From NCBI RefSeq assembly GCF_050296195.1, contig NZ_JBNKRB010000019.1: a stretch of DNA of 64,000 nucleotides; one strand, given 5' to 3'. The stretch is from Gynuella sp050296195 (GTDB lineage Bacteria; Pseudomonadota; Gammaproteobacteria; Pseudomonadales; Natronospirillaceae). The position numbers and the translations under genes are program-made. The notes below the pieces were generated by a model. That model saw nothing but the letters and a program-made list of their open reading frames with translations. It ran no database searches and had not been told where the DNA came from. Shown one piece after another: positions 26,628-35,593 of this stretch (position 1 is the first letter of the stretch; each line of letters starts with the position of its first letter).

Positions 26628-28091
26628 ATGAAAAACCAGGTTCAGCTTATTACCTATATCGATCGTTTGGGCAAAGGTGATATCAGAACTTTAGAGAGAA
26701 TATTGTCAGGTCCTCTCAAGGGCTTATTTGGGGGTATTCACATGCTCCCGTTTTTTACGCCTTTTGATGGTGCTGATGCCGGTTTCGACCCCAGCAATCA
26801 TGCTCAGGTCGATCCCCGTCTCGGAGACTGGCAGGATATCAAGCGCCTGTCCGGTCAGGCAGATTTGATGGCAGACCTGATCGTCAACCACGTTTCCAGC
26901 GAGTCACCACAGTTCCAGGACGTCCTGGCCAAAGGTGAACAATCAAAGTTCAATAAACTGTTTTTGACCATGAACTCTGTCTTCCCCGATGGGGTGACAG
27001 AACAACAGATTTGCAGCATCTATCGCCCCCGGCCAAATCTGCCCTGGAGCATGATCAAATTGGCGGATGGCAGTACCCGGTTGTTCTGGACTACCTTCAC
27101 CGCACAACAGATTGATATTGATGTTGAATCAGAGCAGGGCCAGCAATATCTGTTAAACATCCTGGATGAGTTTCATCAAGCCGGCATATCCACTATCCGT
27201 CTGGATGCAGCAGGTTATGCAATTAAACGCCCGGATACATCATGCTTCATGATACCGGAAACGTTTGATTTCATTGCTCAGCTGACCGAACAGGCCAGAG
27301 CCCGTAATATAGAAGTTCTGGTGGAAATACACAGTTATTATCAGACTCAGATTGAAATCGCCGCCAAGGTTGATCGGGTATACGATTTTGCCCTGCCGCC
27401 ATTGATACTGCATACGCTTTTTAATAAGGATGCTGCACCGTTAATGCAGTGGTTTAACGTTTCCCCTCGGAACTGTATTACCGTTCTCGATACTCACGAT
27501 GGTATCGGTGTAATCGACGTGGGTGCCGATAATGGCCGCCCCGGATTACTGGCACCACAACAGATTGATGATCTGGTCGAACAAATTCACCGTCATTCCA
27601 ATAGCGAGAGTCGTCTTGCGACCGGTGCTGCCGCCTCCAATCTGGATCTTTATCAAGTTAACTGTAGCTTCTATGATGCCCTCGGTAAAAATGACCAGTT
27701 ATACCTAATTGCCAGAGCAATCCAGTTTTTTGCACCAGGTATCCCACAGGTTTACTACCAGGGACTGCTGGCCGGCAAAAACGATATGGAATTGCTGGCA
27801 ACGACTAAAGTCGGCAGGGATATCAATCGCCGTTATTTTTCCGAACAGGATATTGAAGCGCACATACAGCAACCCGTTGTTCAGAAATTGTTTGAACTGA
27901 TCCGTATTCGTAATGAAGCGCCCGAGTTTAATGGTGTTTTCAGTTTTGAAAGTACAGCTAATCACGAATTTGTTCTAAGCTGGCAATTAGAGGATTCAAC
28001 CATTTCACTGGCAGTGGATCTGAATCAGAATCAGGCAATCATTTTTACTGTAAAAAATGCCAAACCAAGCCGCGACATCTGGAAAATTTAA
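26628..28091 (+). CDS. Sucrose phosphorylase (GH13_18)
   Basis: The 487-residue cytoplasmic enzyme converts sucrose and phosphate to glucose 1-phosphate and fructose. The start is nearly that of Bifidobacterium and Leuconostoc enzymes (KNQVQLITYIDRLGKG, then LPFFTPFDGADAGFDP). The catalytic residues are Asp193 in RLDAAGYA, Glu233 in EIHSYY and Asp291 in LDTHDGIG. They are one position off the Bifidobacterium enzyme (Asp192, Glu232, Asp290). NLDLYQVNCSFYDAL and PGIPQVYYQG are also family-typical. A related glucosylglycerol phosphorylase cannot be fully excluded. It is first in a regulon with an alpha-glucoside importer and an alpha-glucosidase, all under a LacI regulator. Confidence 0.9.
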   Translation: MKNQVQLITYIDRLGKGDIRTLERILSGPLKGLFGGIHMLPFFTPFDGADAGFDPSNHAQVDPRLGDWQDIKRLSGQADLMADLIVNHVSSESPQFQDVLAKGEQSKFNKLFLTMNSVFPDGVTEQQICSIYRPRPNLPWSMIKLADGSTRLFWTTFTAQQIDIDVESEQGQQYLLNILDEFHQAGISTIRLDAAGYAIKRPDTSCFMIPETFDFIAQLTEQARARNIEVLVEIHSYYQTQIEIAAKVDRVYDFALPPLILHTLFNKDAAPLMQWFNVSPRNCITVLDTHDGIGVIDVGADNGRPGLLAPQQIDDLVEQIHRHSNSESRLATGAAASNLDLYQVNCSFYDALGKNDQLYLIARAIQFFAPGIPQVYYQGLLAGKNDMELLATTKVGRDINRRYFSEQDIEAHIQQPVVQKLFELIRIRNEAPEFNGVFSFESTANHEFVLSWQLEDSTISLAVDLNQNQAIIFTVKNAKPSRDIWKI

Positions 28092-28183
28092 GACGGTTTG
28101 GGCGTTTTTAGAAACAGCTTGAATCATGGTTTTGTTTTAGACATTTTTTAATAACAAAAATTTAATGATTCATTGAAATACCG

Positions 28184-28199
28184 CCTTAAACGTTTAAGG
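28184..28199 (+). promoter_or_regulatory. LacI-type operator 2 (binding-protein promoter)
   Basis: CCTTAAACGTTTAAGG is a perfect 16-bp palindrome whose inner 14 bases equal operator 1. It lies about 120 bases before the binding-protein ATG, so the transporter genes form a second transcription unit of the same regulon. Confidence 0.82.
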
Positions 28200-28319
28200 T
28201 GTATTGCCTTAAAGCAATGACACGTAGTGTCATGGACATTAGGCTAACTAAATCTGAACGGAGTTCCGGCTCTGAAGGATTTAAGAACCCAAAAAATAAC
28301 TACAACAGGAGTACTGCGA

Positions 28320-29678
28320 ATGTCGCTCAAAAAAATCACTCTTGCCACGGCAGTGGCACTGGCAGCTGCTACGGCGACTGGTGCCGTTGCCGCAGATCTG
28401 AAATTTGAAAAAGGCAAAGGCCCGTTTCACTGGGAAGATCTGAAAAAATTTGAAAATATAGACCTGTCCGGAAAAACCATCAGCGTGTTTGGCCCCTGGC
28501 TGGCACAGGATGAAGCCCTGGTAAGCTCTGTTATGGCTTATTTTGAAGATGCCACTGGTGCCAAAGTCGATTATGCGGGTTCAGACAGTTTCGAACAGCA
28601 AATCGTGATCGACGTGCAGGGTGGCAGTGCACCTAACATCGCCATTTTCCCACAACCAGGTCTGGCTTCCGATCTGGCGTCCAAAGGCTATTTGTATCCG
28701 CTGAGTGACGACACCAAAAAATGGGTTGCAAACAATTACGCAGCAGGTCAGTCCTGGGTTGACCTCGGCACCTATAAAAACAAAAGCGGCAAGAAAGAAC
28801 TGTACGGCTTCTTCTACAAAGTGGATCTGAAGTCTTTGGTCTGGTATTCACCGGATAACTTTGATGAACAAGGTTACGAAGTTCCGCAAAGTATGGAAGA
28901 GCTGCTGGCACTGTCCGATCAGATTGTGGCTGACGGAGGTACGCCATGGTGTATCGGTCTGGGTTCCGGTGGCGCGACTGGCTGGCCGGCAACTGACTGG
29001 GTGGAAGATCTGATGCTCAGAACCCAGCCACCAAGCGTCTATGACCAGTGGGTTACCAATGCCATTCCATTTAATGATCCTCGCGTCATCAAAGCGATTG
29101 AAGTGTTCGGCGAATTTGCCAAAAACGACAAATACGTCGATGGTGGGGCTGCTGCTGTTGCAACAACTGATTTCCGTGACAGCCCGAGAGGTCTGTTTAC
29201 TGTGCCACCAAAATGCTACATGCATCGTCAGGCTTCCTTCATTCCTTCATTCTTCCCGGAAGGCACAAAAGTGGGTGAAGATGTCGACTTCTTCTATTTC
29301 CCAGCTTATGCCCGCAAAGATCTGGGTAAACCAGTACTTGGCGCAGGTACCCTATGGGCCATCACCAAGGATTCTCCAGAAACCCGTGTCTTTCTGGACT
29401 TCCTGAAGACCAATCTGGCCAACGAAATCTGGATGGCGCAGTCCGGCTTCCTGACTCCGTTAAAAACGGTCAATAAGGAGGCCTACGCAACAGATACAGC
29501 CCGTAAGATGGGAGACATTCTGCTGAATGCCACAACGTTCCGTTTTGACGGCTCTGACCTGATGCCTGGTGCCATTGGTGCCGGTGCGTTCTGGACCGGT
29601 ATGGTTGACTACACCAGTGGTGCTTCAGCCAAATCTGTCGCTGATGCGATTCAGAAAAGCTGGGATCAGATCAAATAA
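28320..29678 (+). CDS. aglE: Alpha-glucoside ABC transporter, periplasmic binding protein (AglE-like)
   Basis: The 452-residue family-1 solute-binding protein has a signal peptide cleaved after AVA (about residue 24). The mature part carries DLSGKTISVFGPWLAQDEALV and GGSAPNIAIFPQPGL, with a run of Trp and Tyr residues suited to stacking on sugars. The closest family by look is the AglE/ThuE branch for sucrose, maltose or trehalose. AGGAG precedes the ATG. A hairpin directly after the stop probably makes this mRNA more abundant than that of the permeases. Confidence 0.85.
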   Translation: MSLKKITLATAVALAAATATGAVAADLKFEKGKGPFHWEDLKKFENIDLSGKTISVFGPWLAQDEALVSSVMAYFEDATGAKVDYAGSDSFEQQIVIDVQGGSAPNIAIFPQPGLASDLASKGYLYPLSDDTKKWVANNYAAGQSWVDLGTYKNKSGKKELYGFFYKVDLKSLVWYSPDNFDEQGYEVPQSMEELLALSDQIVADGGTPWCIGLGSGGATGWPATDWVEDLMLRTQPPSVYDQWVTNAIPFNDPRVIKAIEVFGEFAKNDKYVDGGAAAVATTDFRDSPRGLFTVPPKCYMHRQASFIPSFFPEGTKVGEDVDFFYFPAYARKDLGKPVLGAGTLWAITKDSPETRVFLDFLKTNLANEIWMAQSGFLTPLKTVNKEAYATDTARKMGDILLNATTFRFDGSDLMPGAIGAGAFWTGMVDYTSGASAKSVADAIQKSWDQIK

Positions 29679-29698
29679 CGATCTGACGTCAGTCTTCA

Positions 29699-29720
29699 GG
29701 GTTCCGAGTCATCGGAACCC
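29699..29720 (+). terminator. Hairpin between binding protein and permease genes
   Basis: An 8-bp stem, GGGTTCCG / CGGAACCC, with a 6-base loop lies 20 bases after the binding-protein stop and has no T-run. Hairpins of this kind commonly protect the upstream mRNA or partly terminate, giving excess binding protein. Confidence 0.6.
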
Positions 29721-29755
29721 GCATAATTCATTTCATATTTGTTAGGAGGCCGGTT

Positions 29756-30760
29756 GTGTTACAGCAACTGTTCGGTGCTGCTACCGCTATTGTGTTGTCA
29801 GTTGGGGTGTGTATTGCATTCTTTTATGGTGCTAACGCGTTGCTGGATTATTATGCGACCGCGTCGGGTCTTGACCATCGCAGTCGTGACCGGCGGGAAC
29901 GTGTACGCAGCATCGTGCAACCCCTCATTTTTGTAGGTCCAGCACTACTGTTATTAAGTATTTTTCTGATTTATCCGGTGATCAAAACTGTCCAGTATTC
30001 GTTTATGGATCGTGGTAGTTTCGAATGGGTTGGACTGGCCAACTACATCTGGGCTTTCCATGACAAGGAGTTTCTACAGTCCATCGGCAACAACATTCTC
30101 TGGTTGATCATCGTACCATCCATGAGTACGTTCCTGGGGCTGCTGATCGCTTATCTGACTGACCGTATCTGGTGGGGTCAGGCTGCCAGAACCCTGATAT
30201 TTTTACCGATGGCCATTTCCTTTCTGGCCGCCAGCGTCATCTGGAAGTTTGTTTACGATTTTCGCGGACCGGATTCTGAACAGATCGGCCTATTGAATGC
30301 CATCTGGGTAGGCTTGGGAGGTGAACCTCAGGCCTGGATTACGCTGCCATTCTGGAACAATATATTTTTGATGATTATTCTGATCTGGATTCAGACCGGG
30401 TTTGCCATGGTCATTCTGGGTGCAGCCATGCGCGGGGTACCGGAAGAAACCCTCGAAGCCGCTCACATGGAAGGTGCCAATGAAATGCAGATTTTTTTCA
30501 AAATCATTATTCCACAGGTGGTCGGCACCATTCTGGTCGTCTGGACCACCATCACCATCACCGTTCTAAAAGTATTCGATATTGTGTATGCCATGACCAA
30601 CGGTCAGTGGGACACAGAGGTCATTGCCAATATGATGTTCGATACCATGTTCCGTGCCGGTGATGCCGGGCGAGGCAGTGCTATTGCAGTGGTGCTCATG
30701 GTGGCCGTACTGCCAATCATGTGGTGGAACATTCGCAACGTCCGCAAGGAGGAGTTATGA
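29756..30760 (+). CDS. aglF: Alpha-glucoside ABC transporter permease (AglF-like)
   Basis: The 334-residue inner-membrane protein starts with GTG at 29756, with AGGAGG six bases upstream. One extra N-terminal helix precedes the six-helix core. The cytoplasmic EAA loop (TLEAAHMEGANEMQIFFKI) contacts the ATPase. It pairs with the next permease, whose ATG overlaps its stop (ATGA). The layout equals that of rhizobial aglEFG. Confidence 0.87.
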   Translation: MLQQLFGAATAIVLSVGVCIAFFYGANALLDYYATASGLDHRSRDRRERVRSIVQPLIFVGPALLLLSIFLIYPVIKTVQYSFMDRGSFEWVGLANYIWAFHDKEFLQSIGNNILWLIIVPSMSTFLGLLIAYLTDRIWWGQAARTLIFLPMAISFLAASVIWKFVYDFRGPDSEQIGLLNAIWVGLGGEPQAWITLPFWNNIFLMIILIWIQTGFAMVILGAAMRGVPEETLEAAHMEGANEMQIFFKIIIPQVVGTILVVWTTITITVLKVFDIVYAMTNGQWDTEVIANMMFDTMFRAGDAGRGSAIAVVLMVAVLPIMWWNIRNVRKEEL

Positions 30761-31920
30761 GCATTATGGGCGGCGGTCTACACCGCATGACACCGGGAAA
30801 AGCGCTGAAGCATGCAACCGTGCTGTTTTTTGTGCTGATCTGGTCGGTTCCAACTCTGGGTTTGCTGATCAGCTCCGTACGTGACAAAGACCAACTGGCT
30901 ATTTCCGGCTGGTGGACATCTCTGAGCTCCAAAATATCCAATGACGTGGTGCGAATGGGGAATGCCGATGACCAGCAACAGCAAGATGGTCGCTACGTCA
31001 TCACCGGTTCTGTTTTCGAAGGCAGCAATAAAGGCACGGTACTGACGTTTGGACTCAGGTCTGATGAGTTGGAAGCCTATCAAGCCGGGGAAACGGCTGA
31101 TATTGGCAAAGGGCAGAGTCTAACGCTCACGACTACCGGACAATATACCCTGAGCAGTAACGAGGCATTTACCAACTCTCGGGGAAAACGACTGTTCTTT
31201 GTCGCCAAACATTCCCCTCGCTTCACTTTTGAAAACTACTATAAAGTGTTGACTTCCGAAGGTATCGGCCGGGCATTCGTCAACTCCGCAACCGTTACCC
31301 TGCCGGCTACGTTTATTCCTATCCTGATAGCTGCATTCACAGCTTACGCATTGGCCTGGATCGATTTCAGGGGACGCGCCACGATGTTGGCACTGGTGGT
31401 TGGCCTGCTGGTCGTACCTTTGCAAATGTCACTGATTCCAGTATTACGACTGTATAACGAAGTAGGGGGGTATTTTGGCTTTCCCGCCAAATCCTATCCA
31501 GGTATCTGGCTGGCGCATACGGCGTTTGGTCTGCCACTGGCCATTTATCTGTTACGCAACTACATGGCCGGACTGCCGAAGGAAATCATGGAATCTGCCC
31601 GCATGGACGGTGCCAGTCACTTTCAGATTTTCCGCACCATTGTACTGCCATTATCTGTGCCAGCGCTGGCATCCTTTGCCATCTTCCAGTTCCTGTGGGT
31701 CTGGAATGATCTGCTGGTTTCACTGGTGTTTCTGGGTATCGCCGACGACAAAACGGTCATGACCGCGCAATTGAAAGAAATGCTGGGATCACGCGGCAAT
31801 AACTGGGAGCTGCTGACCAGTGGTGCTTTTATTACCATGATCGTGCCACTGATAGTGTTCTTTTCCTTACAGCGTTTCTTTGTACGTGGATTGCTGGCCG
31901 GCTCAGTCAAAGGCGGCTAA
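30757..31920 (+). CDS. aglG: Alpha-glucoside ABC transporter permease (AglG-like)
   Basis: The start is ATG 30757, overlapping the previous stop and preceded by AAGGAGG, giving 387 residues. Between helix 1 and helix 2 lies a periplasmic insert of about 100 residues (ISGWWTSLSSK to FENYYKVLTSEG), a known feature of AglG-type permeases. The EAA loop is MESARMDGASHFQIFRTI. Together with AglF it forms the channel. No ATPase gene follows, although rhizobial agl operons carry aglK near this position. Confidence 0.87.
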   Translation: MSIMGGGLHRMTPGKALKHATVLFFVLIWSVPTLGLLISSVRDKDQLAISGWWTSLSSKISNDVVRMGNADDQQQQDGRYVITGSVFEGSNKGTVLTFGLRSDELEAYQAGETADIGKGQSLTLTTTGQYTLSSNEAFTNSRGKRLFFVAKHSPRFTFENYYKVLTSEGIGRAFVNSATVTLPATFIPILIAAFTAYALAWIDFRGRATMLALVVGLLVVPLQMSLIPVLRLYNEVGGYFGFPAKSYPGIWLAHTAFGLPLAIYLLRNYMAGLPKEIMESARMDGASHFQIFRTIVLPLSVPALASFAIFQFLWVWNDLLVSLVFLGIADDKTVMTAQLKEMLGSRGNNWELLTSGAFITMIVPLIVFFSLQRFFVRGLLAGSVKGG

Positions 31921-31934
31921 TGCTCACGTGTACC

Positions 31935-31974
31935 CGGTTTCCGGAACGATCCATATCCATCGAACCGGAAACCG
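31935..31974 (+). terminator. Hairpin between aglG and the alpha-glucosidase gene
   Basis: A 10-bp perfect stem, CGGTTTCCGG / CCGGAAACCG, with a 20-base loop lies 14 bases after the aglG stop. There is no T-run, so it is an attenuator or mRNA-processing hairpin rather than a sure terminator. Confidence 0.5.
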
Positions 31975-32018
31975 CCCCTGCAGGCCAAAGAGTACATCTG
32001 GCAGTGCAGGGTCACATT

Positions 32019-32035
32019 TGACAACATTGTTGTCA
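32019..32035 (+). promoter_or_regulatory. Perfect odd palindrome upstream of the alpha-glucosidase gene
   Basis: TGACAACA-T-TGTTGTCA has two 8-base arms around one central base, 78 bases before the ATG. It differs from the LacI operators of the same locus, so a second regulator may act here. The protein is not known. Confidence 0.5.
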
Positions 32036-32113
32036 CGATAACTCTCAGGGACCGTATGCTTGTGCTGTAATAGGGAAGTTACTTTAATTTTGAATTCAGG
32101 AAGTAAACCGATT

Positions 32114-33739
32114 ATGAGTCATGTATCTGAATGGTGGCGCGGTGCAGTCATTTATCAAATCTATCCCCGTAGCTTTTGCGATGCCAATGGCGATGGTATT
32201 GGTGATATTGCCGGTATTATCAAACATCTGGACTACATTGCCGAGCTCGGTGTCGATGCTATTTGGCTATCACCGTTTTTTACTTCCCCCATGAAGGATT
32301 TCGGTTACGACATTTCTGACTACTGCGATGTTGATCCGATGTTTGGTACCTTGGCTGATTTCCGGGCAATGATGGACAAAGCTCATACTCTCGGATTGAA
32401 AGTCATTATTGATCAGGTATACAGCCATTGTTCCGATCAACACGTATGGTTCAAAGAAAGTCGTTCAAGCCTTGATAATCCCAAGGCAGACTGGTTTGTA
32501 TGGGCAGATCCAAAGCCTGACGGCACTGCGCCGAATAACTGGCTGAGCATGTTTGGCGGACCCGCCTGGCAATGGGATACCACCCGTCAGCAGTATTACC
32601 AGCACAATTTTCTGGCCAGCCAGCCAGACCTCAACTTTCACAATCGTGAGGTGCAGGATGCCATTCTGGATATCGCCAGATTCTGGCTGGATTTAGGTGT
32701 CGATGGCTTCCGCCTGGACACATCGAACTTTTACGTTCATGACGCGCAATTACGTGACAACCCACCGAAGACCGAGTCCTGGCAACAGTTCATCGGTGCG
32801 GACCCGTTAACACCATTCAGCCGCCAATATCACACCCGGCAGGTGTCCCAGCCGGAAAACCTGGAGTTTCTGAAACGGCTGCGCGCGCTGATGAATCAGT
32901 ATCAGGGTGATCGCTTTACTGTGGGTGAAATCGGAGCCCCCGAAGGTCTGAAAGTCATGGCGCAATATACCTCCGGTGGTGACAAACTGACCTCCGCCTA
33001 TACGTTTGAGCTGTTACGCGAAGAGCACAGTGCCGAGTATATCCGTACGGTTCAGCAATCGATTAAAGACCACCTGGATGACGGCTGGCCGTGCTTTTCA
33101 CTCAGTAACCACGACACGGTGCGCAGCGCTACCCGTTGGGGACAGGGACTGGATCAGGACGCATTTGCCAAGGCCAGTCTGAGCTTTTTATTGAGTCTGC
33201 GTGGCAGCGCCTGCATATACCAGGGCGAGGAACTGGCGCTGGAAGAAGCGGATGTCCCATTTGAAGATCTTCAGGACCCCTTTGGCATCGAATTCTGGCC
33301 CAAATTTAAAGGTAGGGACGGCTGCCGGGTACCGATGATCTGGGATGAAAACGGGGGATTTTCCAGCAACCCCAAACCCTGGCTGCCAATTTACCAGCCA
33401 CACCTGGCACGGAATCCAGCCTCTCAATTGCAACAGCCGCAATCAAGCCTGCGATTTGTACAAAACTTTCTACGCTGGCGGAAACAATATCCGGCACTGG
33501 TAACCGGTGACATTGACTGGTTAACCATCAACCCGGAAGTACTGACTTTTATCCGTTCTTTGGATGATGAAAAAATTCTGGTGGTTATTAACCTGACTGG
33601 ACAACAACAACAAATGACCCTGCAGCAGACCGTCAAAAATGAACTCACAGGTCACGGCCTCGACAGTCAATTCGACAAAGCCACAGGGGAATTAATACTA
33701 CCTGCATTAGGTGGTTGCTATTTGACCTTAGGCGAATGA
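32114..33739 (+). CDS. aglA: Alpha-glucosidase (GH13_23, AglA-like)
   Basis: From ATG 32114 (CAGGAAG upstream) the enzyme has 541 residues. It opens with WWRGAVIYQIYPRSFCDANG, typical of oligo-alpha-glucosidases. The catalytic nucleophile is in GFRLDTSNF, the acid/base in FTVGEIGAP, and the third acid in LSNHDTVRSATRW. It hydrolyses sucrose, maltose, trehalose or isomaltose taken up by the adjacent transporter, in the cytoplasm (no signal peptide). Its stop overlaps the start of the LacI gene (ATGA). The presence of both a hydrolase and a phosphorylase suggests that more than one disaccharide is used. Confidence 0.88.
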   Translation: MSHVSEWWRGAVIYQIYPRSFCDANGDGIGDIAGIIKHLDYIAELGVDAIWLSPFFTSPMKDFGYDISDYCDVDPMFGTLADFRAMMDKAHTLGLKVIIDQVYSHCSDQHVWFKESRSSLDNPKADWFVWADPKPDGTAPNNWLSMFGGPAWQWDTTRQQYYQHNFLASQPDLNFHNREVQDAILDIARFWLDLGVDGFRLDTSNFYVHDAQLRDNPPKTESWQQFIGADPLTPFSRQYHTRQVSQPENLEFLKRLRALMNQYQGDRFTVGEIGAPEGLKVMAQYTSGGDKLTSAYTFELLREEHSAEYIRTVQQSIKDHLDDGWPCFSLSNHDTVRSATRWGQGLDQDAFAKASLSFLLSLRGSACIYQGEELALEEADVPFEDLQDPFGIEFWPKFKGRDGCRVPMIWDENGGFSSNPKPWLPIYQPHLARNPASQLQQPQSSLRFVQNFLRWRKQYPALVTGDIDWLTINPEVLTFIRSLDDEKILVVINLTGQQQQMTLQQTVKNELTGHGLDSQFDKATGELILPALGGCYLTLGE

Positions 33740-34764
33740 AAAAACTGACACTCAAAGATGTCGCAGCAGAGCTAAAGGTATCGACTGCTACGGTGTCGAA
33801 TGCCTTTAACCGGCCTGATCAATTATCGGCAAAACTACGTTCTCACATACTTGAGCAATGTCGTAAGCTCGGATATTTCGGACCGAATGCTGCGGCCCGA
33901 AGTCTGAAAATGGGCAACAGCGGCATCATTGGTGTGGCGCTGTCGGACCGGCTGCAATATAACTTCAGCGATCCGATAGCTTCACGCTTTTTGTCTGGTC
34001 TGGCCGAGACGTTCGATAATGCCAATATCAACCTGCTGCTGCTGCCAAGCCGGGCGGAGTTCTACGAAAGCCGCCAGTTCGACTCATTTGCGGACGGCTT
34101 TGTGCTGTATGGAAATCCCCGTGACCCGGAAGTACTTGACCGATTGCTGCAACACAAAAAGCCGATTGTGACGGTGGACTTTGATCTGCCCGACACCCCT
34201 TTTATTCATATCAATAACGAACTTGCCGCCTACCAGATAACCTTTCAGGCATTTGCCGGGCAGCCACAATCCGCTGCCATTCTGGGGCTGAAACTGGCAT
34301 CCACCCAATCAGTCTGCCGGATCAGCAACCAAACGCTGTTTGATCCTCATAACTCCATATCCAGACGCCGGCTGGAGGGTTATCAAAAAGCGATTCGCGA
34401 GATCAATGGTCACCGCCTGGGAGACGAGTGGATCTGGACCATTCCGGAAAATTCCGAAGAATATGCCTACCAGGCCGTGCGTGAATGCCTGATGTGCTAT
34501 CCACGCCCGGAAGTACTGCTGTGTATGAGCGATACCGTCGCCATCTGTGCACTGCAAGCCTGCGAACAGATGAATCTGGAAGTCCCCAAAGACATTCGAA
34601 TCGCCGGATTTGACGATATTCCAGCTGCAGCAAACTATCGTCTGACAACCATTCACCAGCCTCAGAAAACCAAAGGAAAACTGGCTGCGGAAATGATTCT
34701 CGGCCTGAAACCCATGAAGAGTCATGTGATCAGCACCGAGCTAGTGGTCAGAAAAACCTGCTGA
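33736..34764 (+). CDS. aglR: LacI-family repressor of the alpha-glucoside regulon
   Basis: From ATG 33736, overlapping the aglA stop, the protein has 342 residues. The N-terminal HTH (LTLKDVAAELKVSTATVSNAF) and hinge are classical, and the rest is a periplasmic-binding-like sugar domain (RIAGFDDIPAAANYRLTTIHQP). It probably binds the two CTTAAACGTTTAAG sites of this locus and releases them on sugar binding. The symbol follows aglR of rhizobia by position and role, not by proven orthology. Confidence 0.88.
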   Translation: MKKLTLKDVAAELKVSTATVSNAFNRPDQLSAKLRSHILEQCRKLGYFGPNAAARSLKMGNSGIIGVALSDRLQYNFSDPIASRFLSGLAETFDNANINLLLLPSRAEFYESRQFDSFADGFVLYGNPRDPEVLDRLLQHKKPIVTVDFDLPDTPFIHINNELAAYQITFQAFAGQPQSAAILGLKLASTQSVCRISNQTLFDPHNSISRRRLEGYQKAIREINGHRLGDEWIWTIPENSEEYAYQAVRECLMCYPRPEVLLCMSDTVAICALQACEQMNLEVPKDIRIAGFDDIPAAANYRLTTIHQPQKTKGKLAAEMILGLKPMKSHVISTELVVRKTC

Positions 34765-34771
34765 TCTTGAT

Positions 34772-34796
34772 ACGGGCTGTGATATGCCCGTTTTTG
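34772..34796 (+). terminator. Rho-independent terminator of the alpha-glucoside unit
   Basis: A 6-bp GC-rich stem, ACGGGC / GCCCGT, with an 8-base loop is followed at once by a T-run (GTTTTTG). It lies 8 bases after the regulator stop. Confidence 0.8.
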
Positions 34797-34913
34797 CGGC
34801 CTGGTGCTATCGTTATCCAATAGATTCTGTACTACACTTCTTCGCGACCAATGAAATTGGATCCTTATCCCGAATACTCAATGATCGGAATTAAGCGCAC
34901 ATAATGGAGAAGT

Positions 34914-35591
34914 ATGAGTATGACTAACGCAATTCCCGGAGTGGAATTCATCGATAACGCCAATCAACGAACCCCTTGTGTACTGGTACTGGATACGTCC
35001 AGTTCGATGAGCGGGGAACCTATCAAACAATTGAATACTGGTCTTAAAGTCTTTGAAGAACAGCTGAAAAGTGATCCGGTTGCTGCTTTGCGGGTACAGG
35101 TGCTGGTGATCGCTGTTGGTGGCCATGAAGACGTCACCATCCTGCAGCCCTGGACTGACGCAGTGGATTTTTCAGCCCCAACACTCCAGGCCAATGGCCT
35201 GACACCACTCGGTAAAGGCATGGCCAAAGCCATGGACGAAATCGACGCCCAGAAGGCACTGTATGACAGCAATGGTATTTCCAGTACCCGTCCCTGGATC
35301 ATTATGATTTCTGATGGTTGCCCGAACGACTATGGTTGGGAAGAGATTGCCGCTCAGTGTCGCGATGCCGAACATCAGAAAAAAACCGTTATCTTTCCAA
35401 TTGGCACTGAAGGCGCTGATTTTGAGGCATTGGGTCAGTTCTCCAATAAGACCCCGAAAAAACTCAAAGGTCTGCAGTTTACCGAATTATTCATTTGGCT
35501 CAGCCGTAGTATGGCGACCGTTTCCGCCAGTGTACCTGGGGAGAAAGTGGCATTACCGGATACCAACAGCTGGTCTGAAATAGAGGTTTAA
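34914..35591 (+). CDS. terY: TerY-like von Willebrand factor A domain protein
   Basis: The 225-residue cytoplasmic protein is a single vWA domain with a complete MIDAS: DTSSSMSG with Asp27, then TPLGKGM for the Thr, and ISDGCPNDYGW for the last Asp. TerY-type proteins are the metal-binding adaptor of TerY-P modules, which occur with Ter stress systems. GGAGA precedes the ATG. It is followed after 2 bases by a PP2C phosphatase and then a kinase, the standard triad order. The function as a stress or chemical-damage switch is inferred from other genomes. Confidence 0.87.
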   Translation: MSMTNAIPGVEFIDNANQRTPCVLVLDTSSSMSGEPIKQLNTGLKVFEEQLKSDPVAALRVQVLVIAVGGHEDVTILQPWTDAVDFSAPTLQANGLTPLGKGMAKAMDEIDAQKALYDSNGISSTRPWIIMISDGCPNDYGWEEIAAQCRDAEHQKKTVIFPIGTEGADFEALGQFSNKTPKKLKGLQFTELFIWLSRSMATVSASVPGEKVALPDTNSWSEIEV

Positions 35592-35593
35592 GG

